From the NCBI GenBank assembly GCA_017380435.1, contig JAFODZ010000058.1:1-40707 (forward strand): DNA of 40,707 nucleotides, written 5' to 3'. This document shows, piece after piece, positions 15,742 through 22,864 of the stretch. The position numbers were made by a program, and so were the translations under genes. Positions within the stretch are counted from its first letter, which is position 1, and each line of letters opens with the position of its first letter. Under the pieces are notes generated by a model that saw only the letters and a program-made list of their open reading frames with translations, had not been told where the DNA came from and ran no database searches. The stretch comes from Oscillospiraceae bacterium (GTDB taxonomy: Bacteria; Bacillota; Clostridia; Oscillospirales; Oscillospiraceae).

Positions 15742-15898
15742 AGCGGCAGTCCGATTATTCAAGACGGCAAACTGGTGGGTGCGGTGACCCACGTGCTTGT
15801 GAATGACCCGACGAGAGGGTACGGGATTTTTATAGAAAACATGCTGGATGCAGCCGGATAAATGATTTAGACAGGGGCGGTATGCCTCTGTCTTTTTC
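15742..15898 (+). repeat. spoIVB 3'-end repeat, copy 2 (displaced remnant)
   Basis: An open frame of 39 codons, S-G-S-P-I-I-Q-D-G through D-A-A-G, with stop at 15859-15861, then terminator GACAGGGGC-GGTAT-GCCTCTGTC with T-run (15870-15898). It has no start codon or 5' part, so it is a gene remnant. It differs from copy 3 at about 10 of 120 positions, all synonymous. Confidence 0.93.
15870..15898 (+). terminator. Terminator after spoIVB tail copy 2
   Basis: GACAGGGGC (15870-15878) pairs with GCCTCTGTC (15884-15892, one G-T pair), followed by TTTTT. Confidence 0.8.
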
Positions 15899-15940
15899 AT
15901 GCGAACCATGCTATAATTAGGAAAATGGGGGAGGGTTCGT

Positions 15941-16432
15941 ATGAATAGATTGGCTGAAGTGGCACAGCAGGAGGCTTGTAAATCTTTCCACGGGAAAATC
16001 ATGGGTACAGAATCGAATATCCATGAAATTGTTAAACCGTTTCCGAAATGGAGTGTGGAAGAGGCCGATGCCCTGTGGTGTGCTGCATTTGTCCTTTATT
16101 GCTGCAAAAAAGCAGGTATGTGTATTCCATATAAGCCGACAGAGTGCTCCCTGTCCTTGGCGGCTTGTCCGGCATGGGAGGAATGGGCAAAGGCAGACCA
16201 ACGTATAACTTATGTGTCGGCAAATGACGAACCGCAATCCGGAGACATAGTCATCTTCGACCATGTGTTTTGCGATTCGCCACACGATCATATGGGCATA
16301 GTGATTAAGGTAAAAAAGGATATTCTTTTGGTTGCTGAAGGTAATTTTAACAATGTATCATGTGTTGTTGAACGAAAAAGAGATACGCATATTCGCTGTT
16401 ACATCAGAATACCGGTGGATTTTAGGTATTAA
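15941..16432 (+). CDS. CHAP-domain (cysteine peptidase/amidase) protein, cassette cargo
   Basis: The 163-aa protein matches the CHAP/NlpC-like papain fold. Cys47 lies in L-W-C-A-A-F-V at the start of a helix, His117 in D-H-M-G-I-V-I, and a polar residue follows in A-E-G-N (E133/N135). These folds cleave peptidoglycan peptides or amide bonds. There is no signal peptide or wall-binding domain, so it would act in the cytoplasm or need lysis or another route out. An extended -10 (TGCTATAAT near 15911) and a GGGGGAGGG ribosome site precede it. Its stop codon is 3 nt from the 27-nt terminal motif. It is A/T-richer than its neighbours. Confidence 0.8.
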   Translation: MNRLAEVAQQEACKSFHGKIMGTESNIHEIVKPFPKWSVEEADALWCAAFVLYCCKKAGMCIPYKPTECSLSLAACPAWEEWAKADQRITYVSANDEPQSGDIVIFDHVFCDSPHDHMGIVIKVKKDILLVAEGNFNNVSCVVERKRDTHIRCYIRIPVDFRY

Positions 16433-16435
16433 AAC

Positions 16436-16462
16436 TGTTGTCCCTAATGACAATCACTCGTG
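16436..16462 (+). other. Candidate recombination site, copy 2 (27-nt cassette end)
   Basis: TGTTGTCCCTAATG followed by ACAATCACTCGTG, abutting the AGC codon of spoIVB tail copy 3. It matches the 15715 site at 25 of 27 positions. Confidence 0.55.
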
Positions 16463-16616
16463 AGCGGCAGTCCGATTATTCAAGACGGCAAACTGGTGGG
16501 TGCGGTGACCCACGTGCTGGTAAATGATCCCACGCGAGGATACGGGATTTTTATCGAAAATATGCTGGATGCGGCGGGATAAACGATTTGACAGGGGCGA
16601 ATGCCCCTGTTATTTT
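16463..16616 (+). repeat. spoIVB 3'-end repeat, copy 3 (probable original chromosomal tail)
   Basis: 39 codons plus stop (16580-16582), encoding the same peptide as copy 2, followed by terminator ACAGGGGC-GAAT-GCCCCTGT (16591-16610) with a T-rich tail. In a serial-insertion model this is the original end of spoIVB. Confidence 0.93.
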
Positions 16617-16618
16617 TT
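16591..16618 (+). terminator. Terminator after spoIVB tail copy 3
   Basis: An 8-bp perfect stem (16591-16598 with 16603-16610) with a GAAT loop, then TATTTTTT. Confidence 0.85.
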
Positions 16619-16654
16619 GTCATTATATGATAAGATATAGAGCAGAAAGCAACC

Positions 16655-16720
16655 TGTTACGGAACGTAACACGACTGTTACACCTCATTTCTTGCAAGAT
16701 AACCGGGATCGTTTTATGAT
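16655..16720 (+). promoter_or_regulatory. Promoter and dyad operator of XRE gene 16753
   Basis: TTGCAA (16692-16697), 17 bp, TATGAT (16715-16720). Upstream lies a perfect dyad TGTTACG-GAA-CGTAACA (16655-16671), unlike the GCAAC/GTTGC operator of the other XRE genes, with a further half site (TGTTAC) at about 16676. Confidence 0.65.
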
Positions 16721-16752
16721 GGACTCATCAGAATAACGAGGAGGAAGACAAT

Positions 16753-17343
16753 ATGACATTCGGAGAAAAAATAAAAGAAGCCAGACGCAACGCCAGACTG
16801 TCTCAGGATGAATTGGCTATGAAGCTCAGCGTATCCAGATCCGCCATCGCAAAGTGGGAATCCGACAAAGGAATGCCCGATATCCAGAATCTTAAGAGTC
16901 TGGCTGCGGTTTTAAATATCAGTTTGGATTATTTGCTGAATGACGGAACAAAGTTGGATTTGACGGTAACCCGGGAGCCTATTGACCTGAAGCAATACGG
17001 AAAGGGTATGAAAAAGGTTCTGAAAGATCGGATCGTTCGCAAGAAGTACCCTGATGCAGAAATCATGACCTTGCTGGCAGAAGAAAAACTGACTGCGCCG
17101 GAACATACCGTCAATTTTTTGACCGGAATGCTGACATTACTTTTTAATGTATTTCCTTTCGCCAAAGCGTTAAACAATTTGGACAAAGAGTTCTACCTTG
17201 TGAACAGCAAGGGCAGACAATACCTTGTCATGATCACAAACGAATTTCTGGAATCCCGCGAATTGGCAGAGGCAAAAAACGAACGGAAATTTCACGTAGG
17301 AAAGTACAAGTTTACCAACTGCGGCCCCATTGTTAATGCATAA
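16753..17343 (+). CDS. XRE-family regulator
   Basis: The 196-aa protein has an XRE helix-turn-helix (residues 5-60, recognition helix S-R-S-A-I-A-K-W-E) and a C-terminal region of about 130 residues. That region contains a hydrophobic stretch (V-N-F-L-T-G-M-L-T-L-L-F-N-V-F near 118-132) and an F-Y-L-V-N-S-K-G-R-Q-Y-L-V segment. I do not recognise the C-terminal family. GAGGAGG precedes the ATG. A dyad in its promoter suggests autoregulation. It is the first gene after the spoIVB array and may head a unit with the GrpB-like and methyltransferase genes. Confidence 0.85.
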   Translation: MTFGEKIKEARRNARLSQDELAMKLSVSRSAIAKWESDKGMPDIQNLKSLAAVLNISLDYLLNDGTKLDLTVTREPIDLKQYGKGMKKVLKDRIVRKKYPDAEIMTLLAEEKLTAPEHTVNFLTGMLTLLFNVFPFAKALNNLDKEFYLVNSKGRQYLVMITNEFLESRELAEAKNERKFHVGKYKFTNCGPIVNA

Positions 17344-17392
17344 ATAATATGTGCTGCAATGCGTTCTCAGCAAATGTTTGGCGGTGATTGAT

Positions 17393-17911
17393 ATGCGTAC
17401 AACCAAAGTAATTGTTCTCCCCTATGACGAAGCCTGGAGTTCTGATTTTGAAACAATCAAAGATGAACTCGAACACGCCATCGGAGATTTTATAGTTGGG
17501 ATCGAACACGTGGGAAGCACCTCGGTGGAAGGAATGTCTGCAAAACCTTGCATTGACATCGACGTAATCATCCCGGATTATGCGGTCTTTGATGCGGTTG
17601 TTGCCGGACTTCGAACCATTGGCTATATCCACGAGGGAGACTTGGGCATCAAGGGTCGGGAAGCCTTCAAGTATACAGACAAGCCCCATTTGAAAACACA
17701 TCATCTATATGTATGCCCGCAGGATTCCGCGGAACTGCATCGGCACATCACATTCCGCGATTTTTTACGAAGCAACCCGGAGGCGGTGCAGCAATACAGC
17801 CGGGTCAAAGAATCGGCCGCGCGGCTTTTTCCGGATGACATTGAAAAATATATTGCATATAAATCACCCTGCATCGAAGCACTGTATCAGTTATGCGGCC
17901 TGCAGGATTGA
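17393..17911 (+). CDS. GrpB/UPF0157-family nucleotidyltransferase-like protein
   Basis: The 172-aa protein has the family signature G-S-T-S-V-E-G-M...K-P-C-I-D-I-D-V (residues 41-58), in which the glycine/serine turn and the two aspartates correspond to a nucleotidyltransferase-fold active site. A later R-D-F-L-R-S-N-P-E segment and C-terminal helices are also typical. The physiological role of the family is not known. The start at 17393 follows a weak GGCGGTG site. It lies 12 nt before the methyltransferase gene, so the two are probably co-transcribed. Confidence 0.85.
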   Translation: MRTTKVIVLPYDEAWSSDFETIKDELEHAIGDFIVGIEHVGSTSVEGMSAKPCIDIDVIIPDYAVFDAVVAGLRTIGYIHEGDLGIKGREAFKYTDKPHLKTHHLYVCPQDSAELHRHITFRDFLRSNPEAVQQYSRVKESAARLFPDDIEKYIAYKSPCIEALYQLCGLQD

Positions 17912-17923
17912 CAGAGGTATACC

Positions 17924-18550
17924 ATGACAGATCACGAAATGAATTGGGATAACCGGCTGCAAATCACCACAGCCGGCCTGGATGATTCCAGCGCCGATCC
18001 GTACCGGTTTCGGTATGAACCCACCCCCTATTGCGTTTTGGAGCGTTTGCTGGACAGCGGACTCATCCGCAAGGATGATACGGTTCTGGACTACGGTTGC
18101 GGAAAAGGACGCGTGGATTTTTTTCTGTCTGCGCAAGCACAGGCAAACACCATCGGAATTGAATATGATGACCGGATTTATCGGGATGCAACCGAAAATC
18201 AAAAAACGGCTGTTGCAGGTGCAAATACTGTCTTTATCCTGATGCGAGCAGAGGCATACACCATCCCCCCTGCTGTCAACCGATGTTATTTCTTCAACCC
18301 CTTTTCGGTGGAGATCCTGCACAAAGTGCTGGCAAGGATTCTGGAATCGTATTACGAAAATCCGCGGGAAATTTTTTTATTCTTTTACTATCCCTCAGAG
18401 GAATATATTTCCTATTTGATGACGGTAAGCGAGCTGGAATTTTACGGCGAGATTCCTTGCGGAGATTTATTCGAAGAACCGGACAAGCGGGAACGGATTA
18501 TGATTTTTTCATTGCCCGGTTATGATGGTTTGGAAGAAACCGAAGGTTAA
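17924..18550 (+). CDS. SAM-dependent methyltransferase
   Basis: The 208-aa protein has Rossmann methyltransferase motif I, V-L-D-Y-G-C-G-K-G (54-62), then I-G-I-E-Y-D (motif II acidic residue). The motif IV position has F-F-N-P-F in place of the usual D/N-P-P-Y, as seen in a group of small-molecule or protein methyltransferases of Firmicutes. The substrate is unknown. AGAGG precedes the ATG. It is the second gene after the GrpB-like gene. Confidence 0.82.
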   Translation: MTDHEMNWDNRLQITTAGLDDSSADPYRFRYEPTPYCVLERLLDSGLIRKDDTVLDYGCGKGRVDFFLSAQAQANTIGIEYDDRIYRDATENQKTAVAGANTVFILMRAEAYTIPPAVNRCYFFNPFSVEILHKVLARILESYYENPREIFLFFYYPSEEYISYLMTVSELEFYGEIPCGDLFEEPDKRERIMIFSLPGYDGLEETEG

Positions 18551-18603
18551 AGCGGGCTCTACTTCCGCTAAACCAACGGTCGAGAGAGGTAAACTTCAGG
18601 TCG

Positions 18604-18651
18604 GTTGAGTGTTTTTGCGGCAAATGTTAAAGTAAAACCGTAAAACTCAAC
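18604..18651 (+). promoter_or_regulatory. Promoter with long imperfect hairpin before XRE gene 18669
   Basis: GTTGAGT (18604-18610) pairs with ACTCAAC (18645-18651). TTTGCGG and CCGTAAA extend the stem after a 2-nt bulge. A possible promoter, TTGAGT-17-TAAAGT (18605-18633), lies inside the dyad. Confidence 0.45.
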
Positions 18652-18668
18652 TACGAAAGGAAACAAAC

Positions 18669-19064
18669 ATGATGAAAAAGACACTTGGCACTATGATTGC
18701 AGATTTGAGAAAGCAACACGGAATGACCCAATTGGAACTGGCTGAGAAAATGAATGTTACCGATAAAGCCGTATCTAAGTGGGAACGAGACTTATCTTGT
18801 CCGGATATCAATTCTCTTCCAAAGCTGGCTGAGATTCTCGGCGTATCCGTGGAGGAATTGATGCAGGTTAAAACAGAAGCAGGATCACCCACAAGCAAGG
18901 CATCTGAAATTCTCGCCATCGCACCGAAGGCGATTGCGATGGCAATGGGTATCGCGGTAACTGCCTTGACAATTCTGGACGCACTGGATATGAAATCCGG
19001 TATGATTATGCTGGGCATCGGTCTTGCTTGCGTAGGAATCTCTTTGATGAATGAGAAGAAATAA
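18669..19064 (+). CDS. XRE-family regulator with C-terminal membrane helices
   Basis: The 131-aa protein has an N-terminal XRE domain (residues 8-63, with T-D-K-A-V-S-K-W-E as recognition helix), a short linker and two predicted membrane helices (about residues 85-103 and 109-126). Membrane-tethered XRE proteins of this kind are common in Clostridia. AAAGGAA precedes the ATG at the right spacing. It ends just before a strong bidirectional terminator and is convergent with the ABC-GNAT gene. Confidence 0.85.
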   Translation: MMKKTLGTMIADLRKQHGMTQLELAEKMNVTDKAVSKWERDLSCPDINSLPKLAEILGVSVEELMQVKTEAGSPTSKASEILAIAPKAIAMAMGIAVTALTILDALDMKSGMIMLGIGLACVGISLMNEKK

Positions 19065-19073
19065 AATGATATC

Positions 19074-19119
19074 ATAAAAAAACAGCCATACAAAGAACTC
19101 TTTGTATGGCTGTTTAATT
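19074..19119. terminator. Bidirectional terminator between XRE and ABC-GNAT genes
   Basis: A 16-bp perfect stem (19080-19095 with 19100-19115) with an AACT loop, flanked by an A-run (T-run on minus) and by AATTT on plus. Confidence 0.93.
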
Positions 19120-19138
19120 TCAATGACAGAAACGAGGA

Positions 19139-21463
19139 TTAGATTGTTCTTGTAAAATGAATCCGCGCATCCTCTTTTTCCACGCCTTGGAAGCCTTGCG
19201 ATTGCCAGAAAGCAACGGCTTCTTTATTTTCCTTTTCACAGAACAAAGACAGGAAATCATACCCCTGACCGGCCATTGCCGCACGCACATCCGCAAAAAT
19301 CTGTGATCCGATGCCTCGGCGCTGCAACTGCCCCGCCACTATAAACCAACCGATAAAGGCGTCATTCTTTTCAGGGTACCCGGTGATCAGTTCCAACACA
19401 GACACCAAGTGATCTCCGTCATAAAAACCGACAAAGTGCTTGTCATTGGCCCCAGCCCCCTCCGGCACACGCGTGATGATCTCGGTGAGGCTTTCTACCG
19501 TGGGTGCAGCATTGGTGTACTGATAGTACTTTTGATTGGACTTGCACAGGGCATACACATCGGAAATATCCGCCTGCGTGATGCGGCGCACCTGGTGCGC
19601 TGTGCTCAAAGACTCAATATCCAAAGTAGGCTTTGTCTCATAATCGATAGCCTGACGGAACTGGGTCTCGAACAGTTCGCGGTAGGTTCCACCCAGCGCC
19701 AGCAATTCTTCATGCGTTCCCTGTTCGGAAATCACGCCATCCTTTACCACCAAAATCCGATCTGCCTTCAGAATGGTAGACAGGCGATGCGCAATGACGA
19801 TGCTGGTTCGGTTCTGCATCATGGCTTCCAGCGCATCCTGAATGGCATTTTCCGAAATGGAGTCCAGTGCGCTGGTCGCCTCGTCAAGAATCAGGATCTT
19901 GGGATCTTTCAGAATGGTTCGTGCCAGCGAGATTCGCTGCTTTTCACCGCCGGAAAGCTTAAGGCCTCGGTTGCCTACCTGTGTATGATAACCGTCGGGC
20001 TGTTTGGAAATAAACTCATGGATATTGGCAATGCGGCAGGCTGCCTCGATTTCTTCCATAGTGGCATCCTCTTTGGCATAGCGCAGATTTTCAAGAATGG
20101 TGCCGTTAAAAAGATATGTCTCCTGTGTCACTACGCCAATGCATTGCCGCAAATACTGCAGATCAAACTCCCGGACATCCACACCTGCAATGGTGACGCT
20201 TCCGCCCAGCACATCATAAAGACGGGGGATCATATTTACCACTGTAGACTTACCGGAACCGGAGGGACCCACAATGGCATACATTTTTCCGCCGGGAACC
20301 GTAAAGTTCACATCGGTTAGCAAAGGTTTGGTTGCATCATAGCTGAACACCACATGATGATATTCAATAGGCTGCAACTCTACATCCGGCTTTTTGCCGT
20401 TTTCGGGAGAAACGATGGTGTTTTCACGGTCAAAATAGTCGAAAATGCGCGTAAAGAGAGCTAAGGACCGGGTGAAGTCTACCTGCAGGTTCATCAGGGA
20501 CTCCACAGGACGATACAGCCGATTAATCAAGGAAACGGTGGCGGTAATGGTACCAACGGAAAGTGCTGTATCCCACCGATTAATAATCAGTAAGCCGCCC
20601 ACAAAATAAATCAGCAGCGGGCCGATCTGGCTGAAAATGCCCATCACGACCATAAACCATTTTCCGCTGCGGCGCTCTTTCAAGGCAATTTCCGTAGCTT
20701 CGCTGTTGACTTTTACGAACTTCTCGTATTCTTTCTCCTCACGGGTAAAGATCTTCACCAGCATAGAGCCGCTGACCGACAACGTCTCATTAATGACCTG
20801 GTTCATTTCATCATTTTTGACCTGACTTTCGCTCAGCAGTTTCCAGCGGGTCTTGCCGGCGCTTCTTGTGGGCAAAATCAACGAGGGAATAATGGCAATT
20901 CCAACCAACGAAAGCTGCCAGCTCATGGAAAACAATGCCACCAATGTGGTGATGACGGTAGCCGTATTGCTGACAATGCTGGAGAGCGTGCCGCTGATCA
21001 CGGAACTGACACCGCTGATATCGGTGTTCATACGCGTGATAATATCACCCTGCTTCTCTGTGGTAAAGAAGGAGTGCGGCATATACTGCAGATGGTGATA
21101 CATCTGGTTTTTCATATCAAAAATGATGCGTTGAGAGATCCAGGAATTGATGTAGCTTTCCAGCACACCGATCAGCTGACTGACAGCAAGGGCGCAAAAT
21201 GCCATAATCAGCAGCCGTACCAGCAACGCCAGATCTTCGCCCACCAGCGCCTGGTCTACGATACGCCCGGTAATGATTGCCGGCAGCAAACCAACCGTTG
21301 CCGAAAGCAGAATGGCCACAAACACAAAAAGGAACTGCAGCCAATACGGACGCAGATAAGACAAAATGCGCAGCAAAAGCGCTTTTGTCACTTTCGGCAT
21401 ATTCTGCTTTTCCTCCTCCGTCAGAAAACCTTTTGGACCCATTGCACGTCTGTTACCGGCCAC
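19139..21463 (-). CDS. ABC exporter fused to a C-terminal GNAT acetyltransferase domain
   Basis: The 774-aa protein consists of six membrane helices (about 35-330) and an ATPase with Walker A G-P-S-G-S-G-K-S-T (399-407), L-S-G-G-E (503-507), D-E-A-T-S (527-531) and switch His559. After a short linker it continues into a GNAT domain (about 625-774) with the acetyl-CoA loop Q-R-R-G-I-G-S (714-720) and a C-terminal F-W-Q-S-Q-G-F. The frame is continuous, without slippage signals. The GTG at 21463 is the best start (AGGGGA with about 8-nt spacing). GNAT fusions to half-transporters are unusual. The domain would lie in the cytoplasm beside the ATPase and could acetylate the exported compound (inference). 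Confidence 0.9.
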   Translation of the reverse strand: MAGNRRAMGPKGFLTEEEKQNMPKVTKALLLRILSYLRPYWLQFLFVFVAILLSATVGLLPAIITGRIVDQALVGEDLALLVRLLIMAFCALAVSQLIGVLESYINSWISQRIIFDMKNQMYHHLQYMPHSFFTTEKQGDIITRMNTDISGVSSVISGTLSSIVSNTATVITTLVALFSMSWQLSLVGIAIIPSLILPTRSAGKTRWKLLSESQVKNDEMNQVINETLSVSGSMLVKIFTREEKEYEKFVKVNSEATEIALKERRSGKWFMVVMGIFSQIGPLLIYFVGGLLIINRWDTALSVGTITATVSLINRLYRPVESLMNLQVDFTRSLALFTRIFDYFDRENTIVSPENGKKPDVELQPIEYHHVVFSYDATKPLLTDVNFTVPGGKMYAIVGPSGSGKSTVVNMIPRLYDVLGGSVTIAGVDVREFDLQYLRQCIGVVTQETYLFNGTILENLRYAKEDATMEEIEAACRIANIHEFISKQPDGYHTQVGNRGLKLSGGEKQRISLARTILKDPKILILDEATSALDSISENAIQDALEAMMQNRTSIVIAHRLSTILKADRILVVKDGVISEQGTHEELLALGGTYRELFETQFRQAIDYETKPTLDIESLSTAHQVRRITQADISDVYALCKSNQKYYQYTNAAPTVESLTEIITRVPEGAGANDKHFVGFYDGDHLVSVLELITGYPEKNDAFIGWFIVAGQLQRRGIGSQIFADVRAAMAGQGYDFLSLFCEKENKEAVAFWQSQGFQGVEKEDARIHFTRTI

Positions 21464-21507
21464 GATCCTCTCCCCTTTCTGATTCGATGCGGTTTTGTGA
21501 TATTTTT

Positions 21508-21536
21508 ATTGTAACAATATTGGGAAAATATGTAAA
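21508..21536 (-). promoter_or_regulatory. Sigma-A promoter of ABC-GNAT gene
   Basis: TTTACA (21531-21536), 17 bp, TACAAT (21508-21513) on the minus strand. Confidence 0.75.
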
Positions 21537-21580
21537 GAACCAATATGGAGGGAACCCACATAAATCCAACGAATAATCTC

Positions 21581-21608
21581 TTGTATTTTTCCTCTGAATT
21601 GATATAAT
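21581..21608 (+). promoter_or_regulatory. Sigma-A promoter of DUF1292 gene
   Basis: TTGTAT (21581-21586), 16 bp, TATAAT (21603-21608). Confidence 0.7.
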
Positions 21609-21642
21609 AAAGAAAACATAGTTGAAAGGTTGGTATCATATT

Positions 21643-21891
21643 ATGGATGAAAATAAGATCACTCTGGAATTTGATGACGGCGGCGTTGTAGATTGCGAAA
21701 TTCTGGGTTTGTTTGACGTAAAAGGCGTAGAGTATATCGCCATTGCAGAACTCGAAGGTGACGATGTGTATCTTTATCGCTATGTCGCCGGCGAAAACGA
21801 AGATGATTTTGAAATGGTGGATATTCCCGATGATGAGTTCGAGATGGTCGCCAAAGAGTTTGACGCCATCATGGAGCAGCTGGAAGGCTAA
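21643..21891 (+). CDS. DUF1292 domain protein (YrzB-like)
   Basis: This small, very acidic protein (82 aa) has the DUF1292 pattern: I-T-L-E-F-D-D-G, then E-Y-I-A-I-A-E-L and V-Y-L-Y-R-Y, and an acidic E-D-D-F-E-M-V-D-I-P-D-D-E-F tail. The role of this conserved Firmicutes family is unknown. An in-frame ATG 21 nt upstream is less likely, because GAAAGG (21624-21629) would lie inside it. Here it is separated from the ruvX/alaS neighbours it often has in other Firmicutes. Monocistronic. Confidence 0.88.
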   Translation: MDENKITLEFDDGGVVDCEILGLFDVKGVEYIAIAELEGDDVYLYRYVAGENEDDFEMVDIPDDEFEMVAKEFDAIMEQLEG

Positions 21892-21908
21892 TTTTTCACA
21901 AACCGCAA

Positions 21909-21936
21909 GACAGGGGCAAACAGCCCCTGTCTTTTT
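21909..21936 (+). terminator. Terminator of DUF1292 gene
   Basis: GACAGGGGC (21909-21917) pairs with GCCCCTGTC (21923-21931), then TTTT. The stem closely resembles the spoIVB-tail terminators. Confidence 0.9.
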
Positions 21937-21956
21937 GTATTCAGGTTCGGCAAAAT

Positions 21957-21986
21957 AAAAAAGCGAGGATGTCTCCTCGCTTTTTT
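21957..21986. terminator. Bidirectional terminator before gene 21989
   Basis: A 13-bp stem AAAAAAGCGAGGA-TGTC-TCCTCGCTTTTTT, symmetric in A and T runs. It mainly serves the minus-strand gene ending at 21989. Confidence 0.9.
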
Positions 21987-21988
21987 AT

Positions 21989-22864
21989 TTAAACAGGTTT
22001 TCCCACAATTTCACACGCTTTGGCATCACGGAGTTCGCTTTCTTTGAAGTGGGGAATCAGCTCTCCCTCTACCGGAATGGTGCAGCAATCATCCGCTTGC
22101 ATCAGATCATCCATCCTCCGCATTTCAGAGAGGAGTTCTTCATAAGTCTCTCGCATGGTCTTTACCTTTTTCTGATAATCCAGAAAGTGCCGGCCCATAT
22201 CTAAGATACTCATAAATATCGACAGGATGATCATGTCACCAAAAGCGCTCATATCAATATGGAACACATCCGTCAAGAAATAAAGATATGATACCCAGAC
22301 CAAAATCAGATCTACAATCGGCTGGTCTTTCCCCTCACCTGCCAAACTTCCGGAAAGACAAGCATAAAAGATATCTTCCCGCAATTTGGCTTTCTGCCGA
22401 AACTCGCTCATATGGTCGTCAATCTTCAGTTTATCCAACAGTCTAAATTCTTTGGACAACGTCTTATACGGAATACGTTTTTTACCTTCCAGCCATTCTT
22501 TCGCAGTGGGGTACTGTGTCTCACAAGATTCACCATAAATGCCCAGCCGTACCAGCAAACTTATCACAGACTCGTATCGCAGCGCTTTCGCTGCCAATCG
22601 ATAAATCTCGTGAAAACGGTCTCTTGTCTCTGCATACAGCAGCAAATATGCCCGCTTGATTTTAATCAAACGCTCGTCAGATGCAAGAAAACTCTCTTCC
22701 ATTCCTGCAAAAACTTTCGTCTGAACCAAAAGCAATACGCCTGCCAAAATATAACCCTTAATGCGATCAGGATCACCAAGGATCAGGTGACGATACTCTA
22801 CAGCGAGAAAAAACAGCACCGCCAGTGCCGTAAAGATTACAGTTACTCTCATTTCTTTTCGCAT
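21989..22864 (-). CDS. Membrane-anchored protein of unknown function
   Basis: The 291-aa protein has two predicted N-terminal membrane helices (about residues 6-22 and 38-54). A long soluble, mostly helical region with many charged residues follows, then another hydrophobic pair near residues 185-225 and a coiled-coil-like segment (about 225-260). I recognise no family. The start at 22864 has GGGAGG at 8 nt; the frame is open a further 28 codons, but those overlap the -10-like TATAAT sequences. The gene is A/T-richer than its surroundings and stands alone between terminators, which may indicate acquisition. Confidence 0.7.
   Translation of the reverse strand: MRKEMRVTVIFTALAVLFFLAVEYRHLILGDPDRIKGYILAGVLLLVQTKVFAGMEESFLASDERLIKIKRAYLLLYAETRDRFHEIYRLAAKALRYESVISLLVRLGIYGESCETQYPTAKEWLEGKKRIPYKTLSKEFRLLDKLKIDDHMSEFRQKAKLREDIFYACLSGSLAGEGKDQPIVDLILVWVSYLYFLTDVFHIDMSAFGDMIILSIFMSILDMGRHFLDYQKKVKTMRETYEELLSEMRRMDDLMQADDCCTIPVEGELIPHFKESELRDAKACEIVGKPV

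Larger units (their letters stand above)
15742..16462 (+). mobile_element. Putative spoIVB-targeted cassette 2 (CHAP protein cargo), 721 bp
   Basis: Same plan as cassette 1: spoIVB 3' end, terminator, promoter, one gene, and a 27-nt terminal motif (16436-16462), followed by spoIVB tail copy 3. No recombinase gene is present. The two cassettes share ends but not cargo. Confidence 0.5.

Noticed and set aside
14897..16616. Insertion sequence or transposon with inverted repeats around the spoIVB copies
   Set aside because: No transposase frame, no terminal inverted repeats and no short target duplications. The repeats are direct and gene-derived, so a tail-restoring integration model fits better.
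14897..16616. Diversity-generating retroelement (repeat pair with variable positions)
   Set aside because: Differences between copies are spread over third codon positions, not adenine-specific, and no reverse transcriptase is present.
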